Shown in pieces: positions 22,103 through 30,928 of a stretch of 64,000 bases of DNA. Source of the DNA: Massilia agri (GTDB lineage Bacteria > Pseudomonadota > Gammaproteobacteria > Burkholderiales > Burkholderiaceae_D); the NCBI RefSeq assembly GCF_024753255.1, contig NZ_JANUHA010000004.1, forward strand, positions 1 to 64,000, written 5' to 3'. The position numbers were made by a program, and so were the translations under genes. The notes under the pieces were generated by a model, which saw nothing but the letters and a program-made list of their open reading frames with translations, ran no database searches and had not been told where the DNA came from. Each line of letters opens with the position of its first letter. The first letter of the stretch is position 1.

Positions 22103-24030
22103 TCGGCCGCCTCCGCTGGAGCATTGGTGAAGCCCTTCGCGCCGCGTTTTTTGAGGTGCACCAGCAGCAGCGAGATCGCCGCCGGGGTCACGCCCGAGAT
22201 GCGCGAGGCCTGGCCCAGCGTCTCCGGACGCTGCTTGTCGAGCTTCTGGCGCACCTCGATCGACAGGGCCTGGATCTCCAGGTAGTTCAGGTTTTCCGGC
22301 AGCTTCAGGTTCTCGTAGTGGTCGTGACGCTCCACTTCGCGCGCCTGGCGGTTGATGTAGCCCGCGTACTTCAGCTGGATCTCGATCTGTTCCTTCACCG
22401 CCGGGTCTTCCACGCCGGGGCCGGCCAGGGGCTGCCCCTCCATGCCCGTCATGGTCATCAGGGTGTCGTACTGCACTCCGGGGCGGCGCAGCAGGTCGGC
22501 CAGGTTGTACTCACGCTCGAGGGCCTGCCCCACCACACGTTCGGATTCCGCGGCAGCCAGGATACGCGGATTCACCCAGGTCGAACGCAGGCGCTCGAGT
22601 TCCCGGGCGATGGCTTCGCGCTTGGTCTCGAAAGCAGCCCACTGGGCGTCGCCCACGATGCCCAGCTTGCGGCCGATTTCCGTCAGGCGCATGTCGGCAT
22701 TGTCCTCACGCAGCGACAGGCGGTATTCCGCGCGGCTGGTGAACATGCGGTAAGGCTCGGCCACGCCTTGCGTGGTCAGGTCGTCGACCAGCACGCCGAG
22801 GTAGGCTTCCGAGCGGCCCGGGGTCCAGGCTTCCTCGCCCTTGGTCTGCAGCGCGGCGTTCAGGCCGGCGAGCAGGCCCTGGGCCGCGGCTTCCTCGTAG
22901 CCGGTGGTGCCGTTGATCTGGCCGGCGAAGAACAGGCCCTTGATCGTCTTGGTTTCGAGCGAAGCCTTCAGGCCGCGCGGGTCGAAATAGTCGTACTCGA
23001 TCGCATAGCCTGGACGCAGGATGAAAGCGTTCTCCAGGCCGCGCATCGAGCGCACCAGTTCCAGCTGCACGTCGAACGGCAGGCTGGTCGAGATCCCGTT
23101 CGGGTAGAACTCGTTGGTCGTGAGGCCTTCCGGCTCCAGGAAGATCTGGTGCGACTCTTTCGAGGCGAAGCGGTGGATCTTGTCCTCGATCGAAGGGCAG
23201 TAACGCGGGCCCACGCCTTCGATGACGCCGGTGTACATCGGGCTGCGGTCGAGGCCATTGCGGATGATGTCGTGGGTCTTCTCGTTGGTGTGCGTGACCC
23301 AGCACGGCACCTGGCGCGGGTGCATGGCGGCATTGCCCATGACCGAAAACACCGGTACCGGATCGAGGTCGCCCGGCTGTTCGGCCAACACAGAGAAGTC
23401 GATGCTGCGGCCGTCGATGCGCGGCGGCGTGCCGGTTTTCAGGCGGCCTTGCGGCAGTTTCAGTTCCTTCAGGCGGCTTGACAGCGACAGGGCCGGCGGG
23501 TCACCGGCGCGGCCACCCGAGTAATTCTGCAGGCCGACGTGGATCTTCCCGTCGAGGAAAGTACCGGCAGTCAGCACCACGGCGCGGGCGCGGAAGCGCA
23601 GGCCGACCTGGGTGACGGCGCCGACCACGCGGTCGCCCTCCACCATCAGGTCGTCCACCGCCTGCTGGAACAGCCACAGGTTCGGCTGGTTTTCGATACG
23701 CGAACGGATCGCGGCCTTGTACAAGACACGGTCAGCCTGCGCGCGGGTGGCGCGCACGGCAGGGCCTTTCGAGGAGTTCAGGATGCGGAACTGGATGCCG
23801 GACTCGTCCGTAGCGATGGCCATGGCGCCGCCGAGGGCGTCGACTTCCTTGACCAGGTGGCCCTTGCCGATGCCACCGATCGACGGGTTGCAGGACATGG
23901 CGCCCAGCGTTTCGATGTTATGGGTCAGCAGCAGGGTCTTCTGACCTGTGCGTGCGGACGCGAGTGCAGCCTCGGCACCGGCATGGCCGCCGCCGACGAC
24001 GATGACGTCGAATTCAGTAGGAAATAGCAT
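22099..24030 (-). CDS. mnmG: tRNA uridine-5-carboxymethylaminomethyl modification enzyme MnmG
   Basis: A 643-residue FAD protein (GidA) that with MnmE modifies the wobble uridine of several tRNAs. The dinucleotide-binding loop [19 protein letters not shown] begins at residue 11. [20 protein letters not shown], the tRNA-binding [17 protein letters not shown] region and the C-terminal domain with [20 protein letters not shown] are all present. The partner MnmE is not in this window. A TATAAT (minus strand, 24068-24063) 33 bp before the ATG is a likely -10. Confidence 0.97.
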   Translation of the reverse strand: MLFPTEFDVIVVGGGHAGAEAALASARTGQKTLLLTHNIETLGAMSCNPSIGGIGKGHLVKEVDALGGAMAIATDESGIQFRILNSSKGPAVRATRAQADRVLYKAAIRSRIENQPNLWLFQQAVDDLMVEGDRVVGAVTQVGLRFRARAVVLTAGTFLDGKIHVGLQNYSGGRAGDPPALSLSSRLKELKLPQGRLKTGTPPRIDGRSIDFSVLAEQPGDLDPVPVFSVMGNAAMHPRQVPCWVTHTNEKTHDIIRNGLDRSPMYTGVIEGVGPRYCPSIEDKIHRFASKESHQIFLEPEGLTTNEFYPNGISTSLPFDVQLELVRSMRGLENAFILRPGYAIEYDYFDPRGLKASLETKTIKGLFFAGQINGTTGYEEAAAQGLLAGLNAALQTKGEEAWTPGRSEAYLGVLVDDLTTQGVAEPYRMFTSRAEYRLSLREDNADMRLTEIGRKLGIVGDAQWAAFETKREAIARELERLRSTWVNPRILAAAESERVVGQALEREYNLADLLRRPGVQYDTLMTMTGMEGQPLAGPGVEDPAVKEQIEIQLKYAGYINRQAREVERHDHYENLKLPENLNYLEIQALSIEVRQKLDKQRPETLGQASRISGVTPAAISLLLVHLKKRGAKGFTNAPAEAAE

Positions 24031-24116
24031 GATGAGGAGTGGTGCGAGGAGACTAATGCGCGATTATAGATTCTTTTTCTTGCAGGACTCTTCAGCGGCC
24101 CGAAAACGACAGATTT

Positions 24117-24132
24117 TGTTCCACGTGGAACA
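24117..24132. other. parS: parS centromere site 1
   Basis: TGTTCCACGTGGAACA, a perfect 16-bp palindrome matching the bacterial parS consensus. It lies 87 bp before the mnmG start. Confidence 0.92.
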
Positions 24133-24154
24133 TAGTTGCCGACATTCTTGTGAA

Positions 24155-24170
24155 TGTTTCACGTGGAACA
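24155..24170. other. parS: parS centromere site 2
   Basis: TGTTTCACGTGGAACA. Its complement, TGTTCCACGTGAAACA, equals the classical parS sequence of other chromosomal Par systems. It is 22 bp from site 1. Confidence 0.92.
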
Positions 24171-24180
24171 AAAACAAAAA

Positions 24181-24198
24181 AGCCGGGCGAGCCCGGCT
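24181..24198 (-). terminator. Intrinsic terminator of the TSUP permease gene
   Basis: AGCCGGGC-GA-GCCCGGCT hairpin followed on the minus strand by TTTTTGTTTTTGT. It is wedged between parS sites 2 and 3. Confidence 0.82.
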
Positions 24199-24202
24199 TC
24201 AT

Positions 24203-24218
24203 TGTTTCACGTGGAACG
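24203..24218. other. parS: parS centromere site 3
   Basis: TGTTTCACGTGGAACG matches site 2 in 15 of 16 bases, differing only in the last. It directly abuts the stop codon of the permease gene. Confidence 0.85.
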
Positions 24219-24989
24219 TCACCAACCTATCTTGCTGAAGGCATCGTAAGCAGTCTTGAGGATCAAGGCCGAGACCACAACCAGGAACAGTTTGCGGACG
24301 AAAGCGCTACCATGCTTCAGCGCCAGCTTCGTACCGATCAGCGAGCCGGCAACCTGGCACACCGCCATCATCAGGCCGAGCTGCCACAGGATATGGCCGC
24401 TGTAGCCGAACCAGAGCAAGGCCGAGAAGTTGCAGGCGACGTTCACGATCTTCGCTGCCGCCGATGCGCCGAGGAAGTCGAAGCCGAAGAAGCGTACGAA
24501 AAGGAAGATCAGGAAGCTGCCCGTGCCCGGACCGAAGAAGCCGTCATAAAATCCGATCGCAGCGCCAATACCGATGGCCCAGTACCGTTCGGCCAGTCCG
24601 CTATGCACCGGCGCATGGACGGCGCCGAGATCCTTCTTTTTGAAGGTATAGACAGCCACGGCCACGAGGACGATGGGCAGCAGCGTACGTACAAAGTCCG
24701 CCGGCACGCGCGTCACCGTCCAGGCGCCGACGAAGGACAGGATAAAAGCGGCCACAGCGGCAGGCGCCGCCGTGCTCCACGCCACCCGCACGCGCCGGGC
24801 GTAATTCACTGCCGCAGCGCTGGTACCGAAGATGCTGGCGAACTTGTTGGTGCCCAGCAGGGTCGCGGGAACTTCTTTCGGAAGGACGGAGAAGATGGCG
24901 GGAATCTGGATCAGGCCGCCGCCGCCAACGACGGCGTCGACCAGGCCGGCGGTGAAGGCAGCCGCGCCGAGCCAAGCAAAATCAATCAT
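24219..24989 (-). CDS. TSUP/TauE-SafE family membrane transporter
   Basis: A 256-residue integral membrane protein with about eight hydrophobic segments in two repeats. Each repeat starts with a GGGG/GPGTGSFL-type loop (VVGGGGLIQIPAIF near residue 23 and GFYDGFFGPGTGSFLIFLF near 145), the hallmark of the sulfite/anion exporter TauE/SafE family. Substrates in the family include sulfite, sulfoacetate and other small anions; nothing nearby fixes it. Single-gene unit with its own terminator, between parS and the divergent iron alcohol dehydrogenase gene. Confidence 0.9.
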   Translation of the reverse strand: MIDFAWLGAAAFTAGLVDAVVGGGGLIQIPAIFSVLPKEVPATLLGTNKFASIFGTSAAAVNYARRVRVAWSTAAPAAVAAFILSFVGAWTVTRVPADFVRTLLPIVLVAVAVYTFKKKDLGAVHAPVHSGLAERYWAIGIGAAIGFYDGFFGPGTGSFLIFLFVRFFGFDFLGASAAAKIVNVACNFSALLWFGYSGHILWQLGLMMAVCQVAGSLIGTKLALKHGSAFVRKLFLVVVSALILKTAYDAFSKIGW

Positions 24990-25101
24990 GGGAAGACATC
25001 GAGGAATGCAGAGGCTGCATTGTACTCCCAGGCATCAAACAGCTGGACAAACCCATGCCGGAATGCGGTAAGCTCAGGAAAAAACGACAGGGAGACATCC
25101 G

Positions 25102-26259
25102 ATGAGCAGCTTCGCCTTCAGCACCGTCGCCACCCTCCTTTCCGAGCCAGGCCTCGCCCGCCGCCTCGGCGAGGTAATCACCGAACGCTTCCCAAACGTG
25201 CGCCGCCCCTTGATCGTCACCGACGCCGGCTTCCTGCGCACCGGCCTGCTCGACCTGCCCAGGCTCAGCCTCGAGCAAAACGGCAAGTCCGCCATCGTCT
25301 TCTCGGAGGTGCTGGCCGATCCACCGGAATCGGTCGTCCTCGCCGCCGTCGACGCGGCGCGTCGCATGGAAGCCGACCTCGTGATCGGTATCGGCGGCGG
25401 AAGCTCGATGGACGTCGCGAAGCTGGTGGCGGTACTGGCGCCCTCACCCCAGCTACTTCCTGAAATCTACGGCATCGGAAAAGTGTCCGGCAAACGCCTG
25501 CCGCTGATACAGGTGCCGACCACGGCGGGGACCGGCTCCGAGGTCACCAACATCGCCATCGTCACGACCGGCGCCGCCACCAAGATGGGCGTCGTCGCGC
25601 CCCAGCTGTACGCCGACCTGGCCATCCTCGACGCAACGCTGACCCTGGGTTTGCCGCCGGCCGTGAGGGCGGCCACTGGCATCGATGCGATGGTGCACGC
25701 CATCGAAGCGTACACGAGCAAGCACAAAAAGAACCCGATCTCGGATGCGCTGGCCCGGGAAGCCTTGCGCCTGCTGTCGCGGAACCTGATCCGCGCCTGC
25801 GAACACGGGCACGACCTGGAAGCGCGCCAGGCGATGCTGCTGGGCGCTTGCCTCGCCGGCCAGGCCTTCTCGAACGCGCCGGTGGCGGCGGTGCACGCGC
25901 TGGCCTATCCCATCGGCGGCATCTTCCACGTGCCGCACGGCCTGTCGAACTCCCTGGTGCTGCCGCATGTGCTGCGCTTCAATATGCCGGCAGCGGCCGG
26001 GCTCTATGCGGAACTGGCGGCCATCGTCGTGCCGCATGCCAGCGGCAGCGAAGAAGCACGGACCGAGGCGCTTATTGTTGCAATGCAGCAGATCGCGAAG
26101 ATCACCGGCATCGAGACCATGCTCAGCCAGGTCGGCATCAGGGAAAGCGACCTCGACCGGCTGGCGGCGGACGCCATGCTGCAGACCCGTCTGCTCGGCA
26201 ACAATCCGCGCGAGCTGACGCAGGCGGACGCGCGCGCGATCTACGCGGCGGCTTTGTAG
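25102..26259 (+). CDS. Iron-containing alcohol dehydrogenase
   Basis: A 385-residue group III alcohol dehydrogenase. IGIGGGSSMDVAKLVAVL near residue 95 is the NAD(P)-binding GGGS loop. VPTTAGTGSEVTNIAIVT follows, and the metal site contributes Asp in ATGIDAMVHAIEAY and histidines in FHVPHGLSNSLVLPHVLRFN. The family oxidises or reduces short alcohols, lactaldehyde, 1,3-propanediol or maleylacetate; the substrate is not apparent. The 3' end overlaps the convergent hydrolase gene by 19 bp. Divergent from the TSUP gene with about 110 bp between. Confidence 0.92.
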   Translation: MSSFAFSTVATLLSEPGLARRLGEVITERFPNVRRPLIVTDAGFLRTGLLDLPRLSLEQNGKSAIVFSEVLADPPESVVLAAVDAARRMEADLVIGIGGGSSMDVAKLVAVLAPSPQLLPEIYGIGKVSGKRLPLIQVPTTAGTGSEVTNIAIVTTGAATKMGVVAPQLYADLAILDATLTLGLPPAVRAATGIDAMVHAIEAYTSKHKKNPISDALAREALRLLSRNLIRACEHGHDLEARQAMLLGACLAGQAFSNAPVAAVHALAYPIGGIFHVPHGLSNSLVLPHVLRFNMPAAAGLYAELAAIVVPHASGSEEARTEALIVAMQQIAKITGIETMLSQVGIRESDLDRLAADAMLQTRLLGNNPRELTQADARAIYAAAL

Positions 26260-27074
26260 GGCGGCAGGAAGTCGAGCAGCAGGGCGTTGAGGCGCTCGGT
26301 GGCGGACAGCTGCATCCAGTGCCCCGCCCCCTTCAAGGCCTCGTAACGAAAGCCCGCGCGGCAATGGTGGACCGAGTCCAGCATCTGCTTCTCGCCCAGG
26401 GCCGGGTCACGGTCGCTCCAGATGCCCATCACGGGCACCTCGACCGGGCGCCAATGGTGGGGCCGGCCCAGCTTGATGTTCGCGCGGTAGTAGTTCAGCG
26501 CCGCGGTCAGGCGTCCTTCCGGCTCCAGCGCCGCGCGCCAGATCGCCAGTTGCTCCTTGCGGCGCGTCATCTGGCGCAGGAAGAACCAGTCATTGGCGCG
26601 GATCGCATGTTCCGCCACCACCGGCATCAGGAAGCCGAGGATGTACCAGAAACGCATCTGCTGGGTCACGCCGGCATTGGCGATCGCGGCCGGGTGGCCG
26701 GTCGACATGGCGACGAAACGCTCGAAGCGCTGCGGCGCGTCCATGCACAGCTGCCAGCCGACCAGGCCGCCCCAGTCGTGGCCGACGAGCGCCGCCTTCT
26801 CCACGCCCAGCGCGTCCATGAGGCCGAGGATGTCGGCGCACAGGAATTCGATCGCGTAGGCCCCCGTACTCTCCGGCGCATCGGTCTTGCCGTAGCCGCG
26901 CATGTCCGGCGCGATCACCCGGTAGCCGGCCTTCGCCAGCGCGGGAATCTGGTGGCGCCAGATCTCGTGGGTATCGGGAAAACCGTGCATCAGGATCACG
27001 GTGGGACCTTCGCCCGCGCTGACGTAATGCATGCGCAGGCCGTGCACGTCGACGAAATGGGATTCGAGGTTCAT
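26241..27074 (-). CDS. Alpha/beta hydrolase, epoxide hydrolase-like
   Basis: A 277-residue alpha/beta hydrolase. The oxyanion motif is LMHGFPDTHEIWRHQIP near residue 28, the nucleophile elbow is VGHDWGGLVGW near 100 with Asp as nucleophile, as in soluble epoxide hydrolases and dehalogenases, and the catalytic His is in GAGHWMQL near 250. A YSGRE-type cap lies between. Aspartate in the elbow rules out a serine lipase. It starts 25 bp after livM on the same strand and could be the last gene of the transport operon, suggesting the imported compound may be a substrate (inference). Confidence 0.87.
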   Translation of the reverse strand: MNLESHFVDVHGLRMHYVSAGEGPTVILMHGFPDTHEIWRHQIPALAKAGYRVIAPDMRGYGKTDAPESTGAYAIEFLCADILGLMDALGVEKAALVGHDWGGLVGWQLCMDAPQRFERFVAMSTGHPAAIANAGVTQQMRFWYILGFLMPVVAEHAIRANDWFFLRQMTRRKEQLAIWRAALEPEGRLTAALNYYRANIKLGRPHHWRPVEVPVMGIWSDRDPALGEKQMLDSVHHCRAGFRYEALKGAGHWMQLSATERLNALLLDFLPPYKAAA

Positions 27075-27099
27075 GTCCGCTCCACTGGCAGAAGGCGCT

Positions 27100-28074
27100 T
27101 CAGGCGGCCTGCTTGCGGCCGCGCTCTAGCTTTGAAGCTATTTCCCCCACAATACCACGACGGAACAAGAGAACACAGACAATAAAAATCAGGCCCGTCA
27201 CCATCCCGACCGACTCGCCGAGGGTGCCGAACCAGGCGATGCCGGTATGTTCCGCCAGCCAGCCGCCGACGTCGCCCAGCTTGTTTTCCAGCGCCACCAC
27301 GATGAAGGCCCCCAGCACCGGGCCCGCCATCGTCCCCATGCCGCCGACGAGCGTCATCAGGACCACCAGGCCCGACATGGTCCAGTGCACGTCGGTGAGC
27401 GTCTCGAAGCCCAGCACGACCGTTTTGGTGGCCCCGGCGAGCCCTGCCAGGCCTGCGGACAGCACGAAGGCGAGCAGCTTGTAGCGGTCGACCTCGTAGC
27501 CCAGCGACACGGCGCGCGCCTCGTTGTCCCTGATCGCCCCCAGCACCTGGCCGAAGGGCGAATGCACGGTGCGCACCACCAAGGCAAAACCGCCCACGGC
27601 GATCGCCAGCACCAGGTAGTACATGGCCAGGTCGTTCGACAGGTCCAGGCCGAACAGCGTCCCGCGCGGCACGCCCTGCAAGCCATCCTCGCCGTGCGTA
27701 AACGGCGAGCGCAGCGCCGCGAAATACACCATCTGGGCCAGCGCCAGCGTGATCATCGAGAAATAGATGCCCTGGCGGCGAATCGCCAGCGCGCCGATTA
27801 CCAGGCCCAGCAGGCTGGAAGCCAGCACGCCCAGCACGATGCCGAGCCCGGTCGGCAGTCCGCTCACGGCCAGCAGGTGGCCCGTGACATAGCCGGCGCT
27901 GCCGAAAAAAGCGGCATGCCCGAAGGACAGCAGGCCGGTGAACCCGATCAAGAGATTGAAGGCGCAGGCGAACAGGGCGAAGCACAGGAGCTTCATCAGG
28001 AACACGGGATAGGCGACGAAGGGCGCTGCCAAAAAAAGCAGCAGTGCCAGGGTATAGCCGACTTTCTTGTTCAT
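27100..28074 (-). CDS. livM: Branched-chain amino acid-type ABC transporter permease LivM
   Basis: A 324-residue permease with about nine to ten hydrophobic segments. The family signature is in CAFNLLIGFTGLLSFGHAAF near residue 40 and the ABC-coupling loop is RTVHSPFGQVLGAIRDNE near 185, including the EAA-like segment. It forms the inner-membrane channel with LivH. The start ATG lies 2 bp after the livH stop. Family members move branched-chain amino acids, urea, amides or aromatic acids. Confidence 0.92.
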   Translation of the reverse strand: MNKKVGYTLALLLFLAAPFVAYPVFLMKLLCFALFACAFNLLIGFTGLLSFGHAAFFGSAGYVTGHLLAVSGLPTGLGIVLGVLASSLLGLVIGALAIRRQGIYFSMITLALAQMVYFAALRSPFTHGEDGLQGVPRGTLFGLDLSNDLAMYYLVLAIAVGGFALVVRTVHSPFGQVLGAIRDNEARAVSLGYEVDRYKLLAFVLSAGLAGLAGATKTVVLGFETLTDVHWTMSGLVVLMTLVGGMGTMAGPVLGAFIVVALENKLGDVGGWLAEHTGIAWFGTLGESVGMVTGLIFIVCVLLFRRGIVGEIASKLERGRKQAA

Positions 28075-28076
28075 GC

Positions 28077-28961
28077 CTATTTTTCCTTGCCGAAGAGCCC
28101 GGCCGGACGCAGCAGCAGGACGATGACCATCACGACGAAGACGACGACTTCCGACCCTTCCGGATAGAACACCCGGGTCAGGCCCTCGATCACGCCCAGG
28201 CCGAGGCCGGTCAGGATGGAACCGAGGATGGAACCCATGCCGCCGATCACCACCACGGCAAACACGACGATGATCAGGTTCGAGCCCATCAGCGGCGTGA
28301 CGTTGATGACGGGCGCCGCCAGCACGCCGGCGAATCCCGCCAGCGCCACGCCGAAGCCATAGGTGAGCGTGACCATCAGCGGCACGTTGACGCCGAAGGC
28401 CTCGACCAGCTTCGGGTTCTCGGTACCGGCGCGCAACAGCGCGCCCAGCCGGGTTTTCTCGATGACGAACCAGGTCGACAGGCAGACCGTCAGCGAGGCG
28501 ACCACCACCCAGGCGCGGTAGTTCGGCAGGATCATGAAGCCGAGGTCGGTCGCCCCGCTCAGGCGTTCCGGCACGTCCAGGGTTTGCCCGGACACGCCAA
28601 AGAAGGAGCGGAACACGCCTTCCAGCAGCAGGGTGATGCCGAAGGTCAGCAGCAGGCCGTAGAGGTGGTCGAAGCGGTACAGCCAGCGCAGCATCGAACG
28701 CTCGACCAGGATGCCGAACAGGCCGACGATGAGGGGCGCCAGCAGCAGCATGGTCCAGTAGTCCAGGCCGAAGCTGGTGACCCCGATCCAGGCGGCAAAA
28801 GCGCCGCACATATAGAGGGCGCCGTGGGCAAAGTTGATGACATTGAGCAGGCCGAAGATGACGGCCAGGCCCAGCGAGAGCATGGCGTAGAAAGAGCCGT
28901 TGACCAGGCCGAGCAGCAGCTGGCTCAGCAGGGCCTGGTGGGGAATGCCGAAGATCTCCAT
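28077..28961 (-). CDS. livH: Branched-chain amino acid-type ABC transporter permease LivH
   Basis: A 294-residue permease with the family N-terminus (LLLGLVNGSFYAMLSLGLAV, IFGLLNVINFAHGALYM). The cytoplasmic coupling loop KTRLGALLRAGTENPKLVEA near residue 180 meets the ATPase, and GGMGSILGSILTGLGLGVIEG near 240 is the last conserved block. It starts 13 bp after the binding-protein gene and is followed by livM. Complete by length. Confidence 0.92.
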   Translation of the reverse strand: MEIFGIPHQALLSQLLLGLVNGSFYAMLSLGLAVIFGLLNVINFAHGALYMCGAFAAWIGVTSFGLDYWTMLLLAPLIVGLFGILVERSMLRWLYRFDHLYGLLLTFGITLLLEGVFRSFFGVSGQTLDVPERLSGATDLGFMILPNYRAWVVVASLTVCLSTWFVIEKTRLGALLRAGTENPKLVEAFGVNVPLMVTLTYGFGVALAGFAGVLAAPVINVTPLMGSNLIIVVFAVVVIGGMGSILGSILTGLGLGVIEGLTRVFYPEGSEVVVFVVMVIVLLLRPAGLFGKEK

Positions 28962-28974
28962 GCGGGGCGCCGGC

Positions 28975-30183
28975 TCACTTCCACAGCGCGCACTTGGTTT
29001 CGGCCTTCTTCGTGTAGGCCTGCTCGCCCGGGATGGTGGCGACGACCTTATAGTAGTCCCAGGCGCCCTTCGATTCCTTCGGCGTCTTCACCTGCATCAG
29101 GTACATGTCGTAGACCATGCGGCCATCGGGGCGGATCACGCCGTTCTTGGCGAACATGTCGTTGATCGGGGTCTTCTTCAGATGGGCCATGACCTTGTCG
29201 GCGTTGTCGGTCCCCAGTGCTTTCACCGCTCCCAGGAACTGCATGGTGGCCGAGTAATCGCCCGCCTGCAGCATCGAAGGCTGCTTCTTCATCTTGGCGA
29301 AATAGCGCTTGGCCCAGGCGCGCGATTCCGGCGTGCGGTCCCAGTACCAGCCGTCGGTGAGGTACATGCCCTGGGTCGTGTTCAGGCCCAGGCTGTGGAC
29401 ATCGTTGATGAACACCAGGAGGCCGGCCACCTTCATCTTCTTGGTCAGGCCGAACTCGTTGGCGGCCTTCACGGCATTGATCAGGTCGCCGCCCGCATTG
29501 GCCATGCCCAGCACCTGGGCCCTGGACGACTGCGCCTGCAGCAGGAAGGACGAGAAGTCCGAGGCCGACAGCGGATGCTTGACGCTGCCCACCACGGTGC
29601 CGCCACCCCCCTTCACGACATCGGCCGTATCCTTCTCGAGCGACTGGCCGAAGGCATAGTCGGCGGTCAGGAAGTACCAGGACTTGCCGCCCTGCTTGAG
29701 CATGGTGGCGCCGGTGCCGCGCGCCAGCGCCACCGTGTCGTAGGCGTAGTGGACGGTGTAGGGCGTGCACTGTTCGTTGGTCAGTTGCGCGGTGCCGGAG
29801 CCGATGGCGATGAAGACCTTCTTTTTTTCCGCGGCGACCTTGGCCATCGCGAGGCTGGCGCCGGAATTGGTGCCGCCGATGAGCAGGTCCACGCCCTCGC
29901 GGTCGAACCATTCGCGCGCCTTGGAGGCGGCGATGTCCGGTTTGTTCTGGTGATCGGCGACGACCAGCTGGACCTTCTTGCCGTTGATGGCGCCGCCCAT
30001 GTCGGCGATGGCCATGCGGATCGCTTCCGCCCCGCCATTGCCGTCCACGTCGGAATACACGCCGGACAGGTCGGTGATGAAACCGATCTTGATGACGTCG
30101 CCCGAGATCTGGGCCTGGACGGGCATGGACAGGCCGAAGGTGGCGAAGGCGGTGGCGGCAAGGGCGATGGCGCTGCGTTTCAT
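28975..30183 (-). CDS. ABC transporter substrate-binding protein (LivK/Peripla_BP_6 type)
   Basis: A 402-residue periplasmic protein with signal peptide MKRSAIALAATAFATFGLSM (cleavage after VQA-Q). Mature N-terminus GDVIKIGFITDLSGVYSDVD begins lobe one. VADHQNKPDIAASKAREWFD and KSWYFLTADYAFGQSLEKDT are typical of type I binding folds for amides, aromatic acids and branched amino acids. No Ser-Ala-Thr loop unique to one substrate can be read with certainty. In transcription order it lies between livF and livH, so the cassette is GF-K-HM rather than the E. coli order. Confidence 0.92.
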   Translation of the reverse strand: MKRSAIALAATAFATFGLSMPVQAQISGDVIKIGFITDLSGVYSDVDGNGGAEAIRMAIADMGGAINGKKVQLVVADHQNKPDIAASKAREWFDREGVDLLIGGTNSGASLAMAKVAAEKKKVFIAIGSGTAQLTNEQCTPYTVHYAYDTVALARGTGATMLKQGGKSWYFLTADYAFGQSLEKDTADVVKGGGGTVVGSVKHPLSASDFSSFLLQAQSSRAQVLGMANAGGDLINAVKAANEFGLTKKMKVAGLLVFINDVHSLGLNTTQGMYLTDGWYWDRTPESRAWAKRYFAKMKKQPSMLQAGDYSATMQFLGAVKALGTDNADKVMAHLKKTPINDMFAKNGVIRPDGRMVYDMYLMQVKTPKESKGAWDYYKVVATIPGEQAYTKKAETKCALWK

Positions 30184-30220
30184 AAGGTCTCAGTTATTGT
30201 GCGAGTACGATTTCTTCAAT

Positions 30221-30928
30221 TCACACGCCGAGCAGCTCGGTGAGCACCGGCATCCTGTCATCCAGTTGCGCGGCCGCTATCGTCTCGACGACCTGGCCGT
30301 GTTCGATCACGTAAAAGCGGTCCGCCAGCGGAGCCGCGAAGCGGAAGTTCTGTTCGACCATGACGATGGTGTAGCCCTGCGCCTTGAGCGCCGTGATGGT
30401 GCGCGCCAGGCTCTGCACGATCACCGGCGCCAGGCCTTCCGAGATCTCGTCCAGCAGCAGCAGGCGCGCGCCGGTGCGCAGGATGCGGGCGACGGCCAGC
30501 ATCTGCTGTTCGCCGCCCGACAGGCGCGTGCCCTGGCTGTGGCGGCGCTCATGGAGCTGCGGGAACATGGCGTAGATCTCGTCCACCGTCATGCCCTTCC
30601 CGCTCCCCTGCAGCTGCGGCGGCAGCAGCAGGTTTTCCTCGCAGGAGAGCGAGGAAAAGATGCCGCGCTCTTCGGGACAGTAGCCGATGCCGAGGTGGGC
30701 GATCTTGTAGGTCGGCAGGCCGATGCTTTCCACGCCCTTGATGCGGATCGAGCCGCTGCGCCGGCCGGTCAGGCCCATGATGGCGCGCAGCAAGGTCGTG
30801 CGCCCTGCGCCGTTGCGGCCCAGCAGGGTGACGACTTCGCCCTCCCCGACCTGCAGGTCGATGCCGTGCAGGATGTGCGATTCGCCATACCAGGCGTGCA
30901 GCTGCCTGACGTCGAGCAGCGGGCTCAA
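30221..30928 (-). CDS. livF: ABC transporter ATP-binding protein LivF
   Basis: A 235-residue ABC ATPase. The P-loop reads LLGRNGAGRTTLLRA near residue 35, with Arg in the place of the Walker A lysine (codon CGC). The signature LSGGEQQMLAVARIL is near 130, Walker B is LLLLDEISEGLAPV and the switch His is preserved as MVEQN. It begins four bases inside livG, so the two are coupled. The Arg variant may be a lineage trait of LivF or an impaired ATPase site; see findings. Confidence 0.92.
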   Translation of the reverse strand: MSPLLDVRQLHAWYGESHILHGIDLQVGEGEVVTLLGRNGAGRTTLLRAIMGLTGRRSGSIRIKGVESIGLPTYKIAHLGIGYCPEERGIFSSLSCEENLLLPPQLQGSGKGMTVDEIYAMFPQLHERRHSQGTRLSGGEQQMLAVARILRTGARLLLLDEISEGLAPVIVQSLARTITALKAQGYTIVMVEQNFRFAAPLADRFYVIEHGQVVETIAAAQLDDRMPVLTELLGV

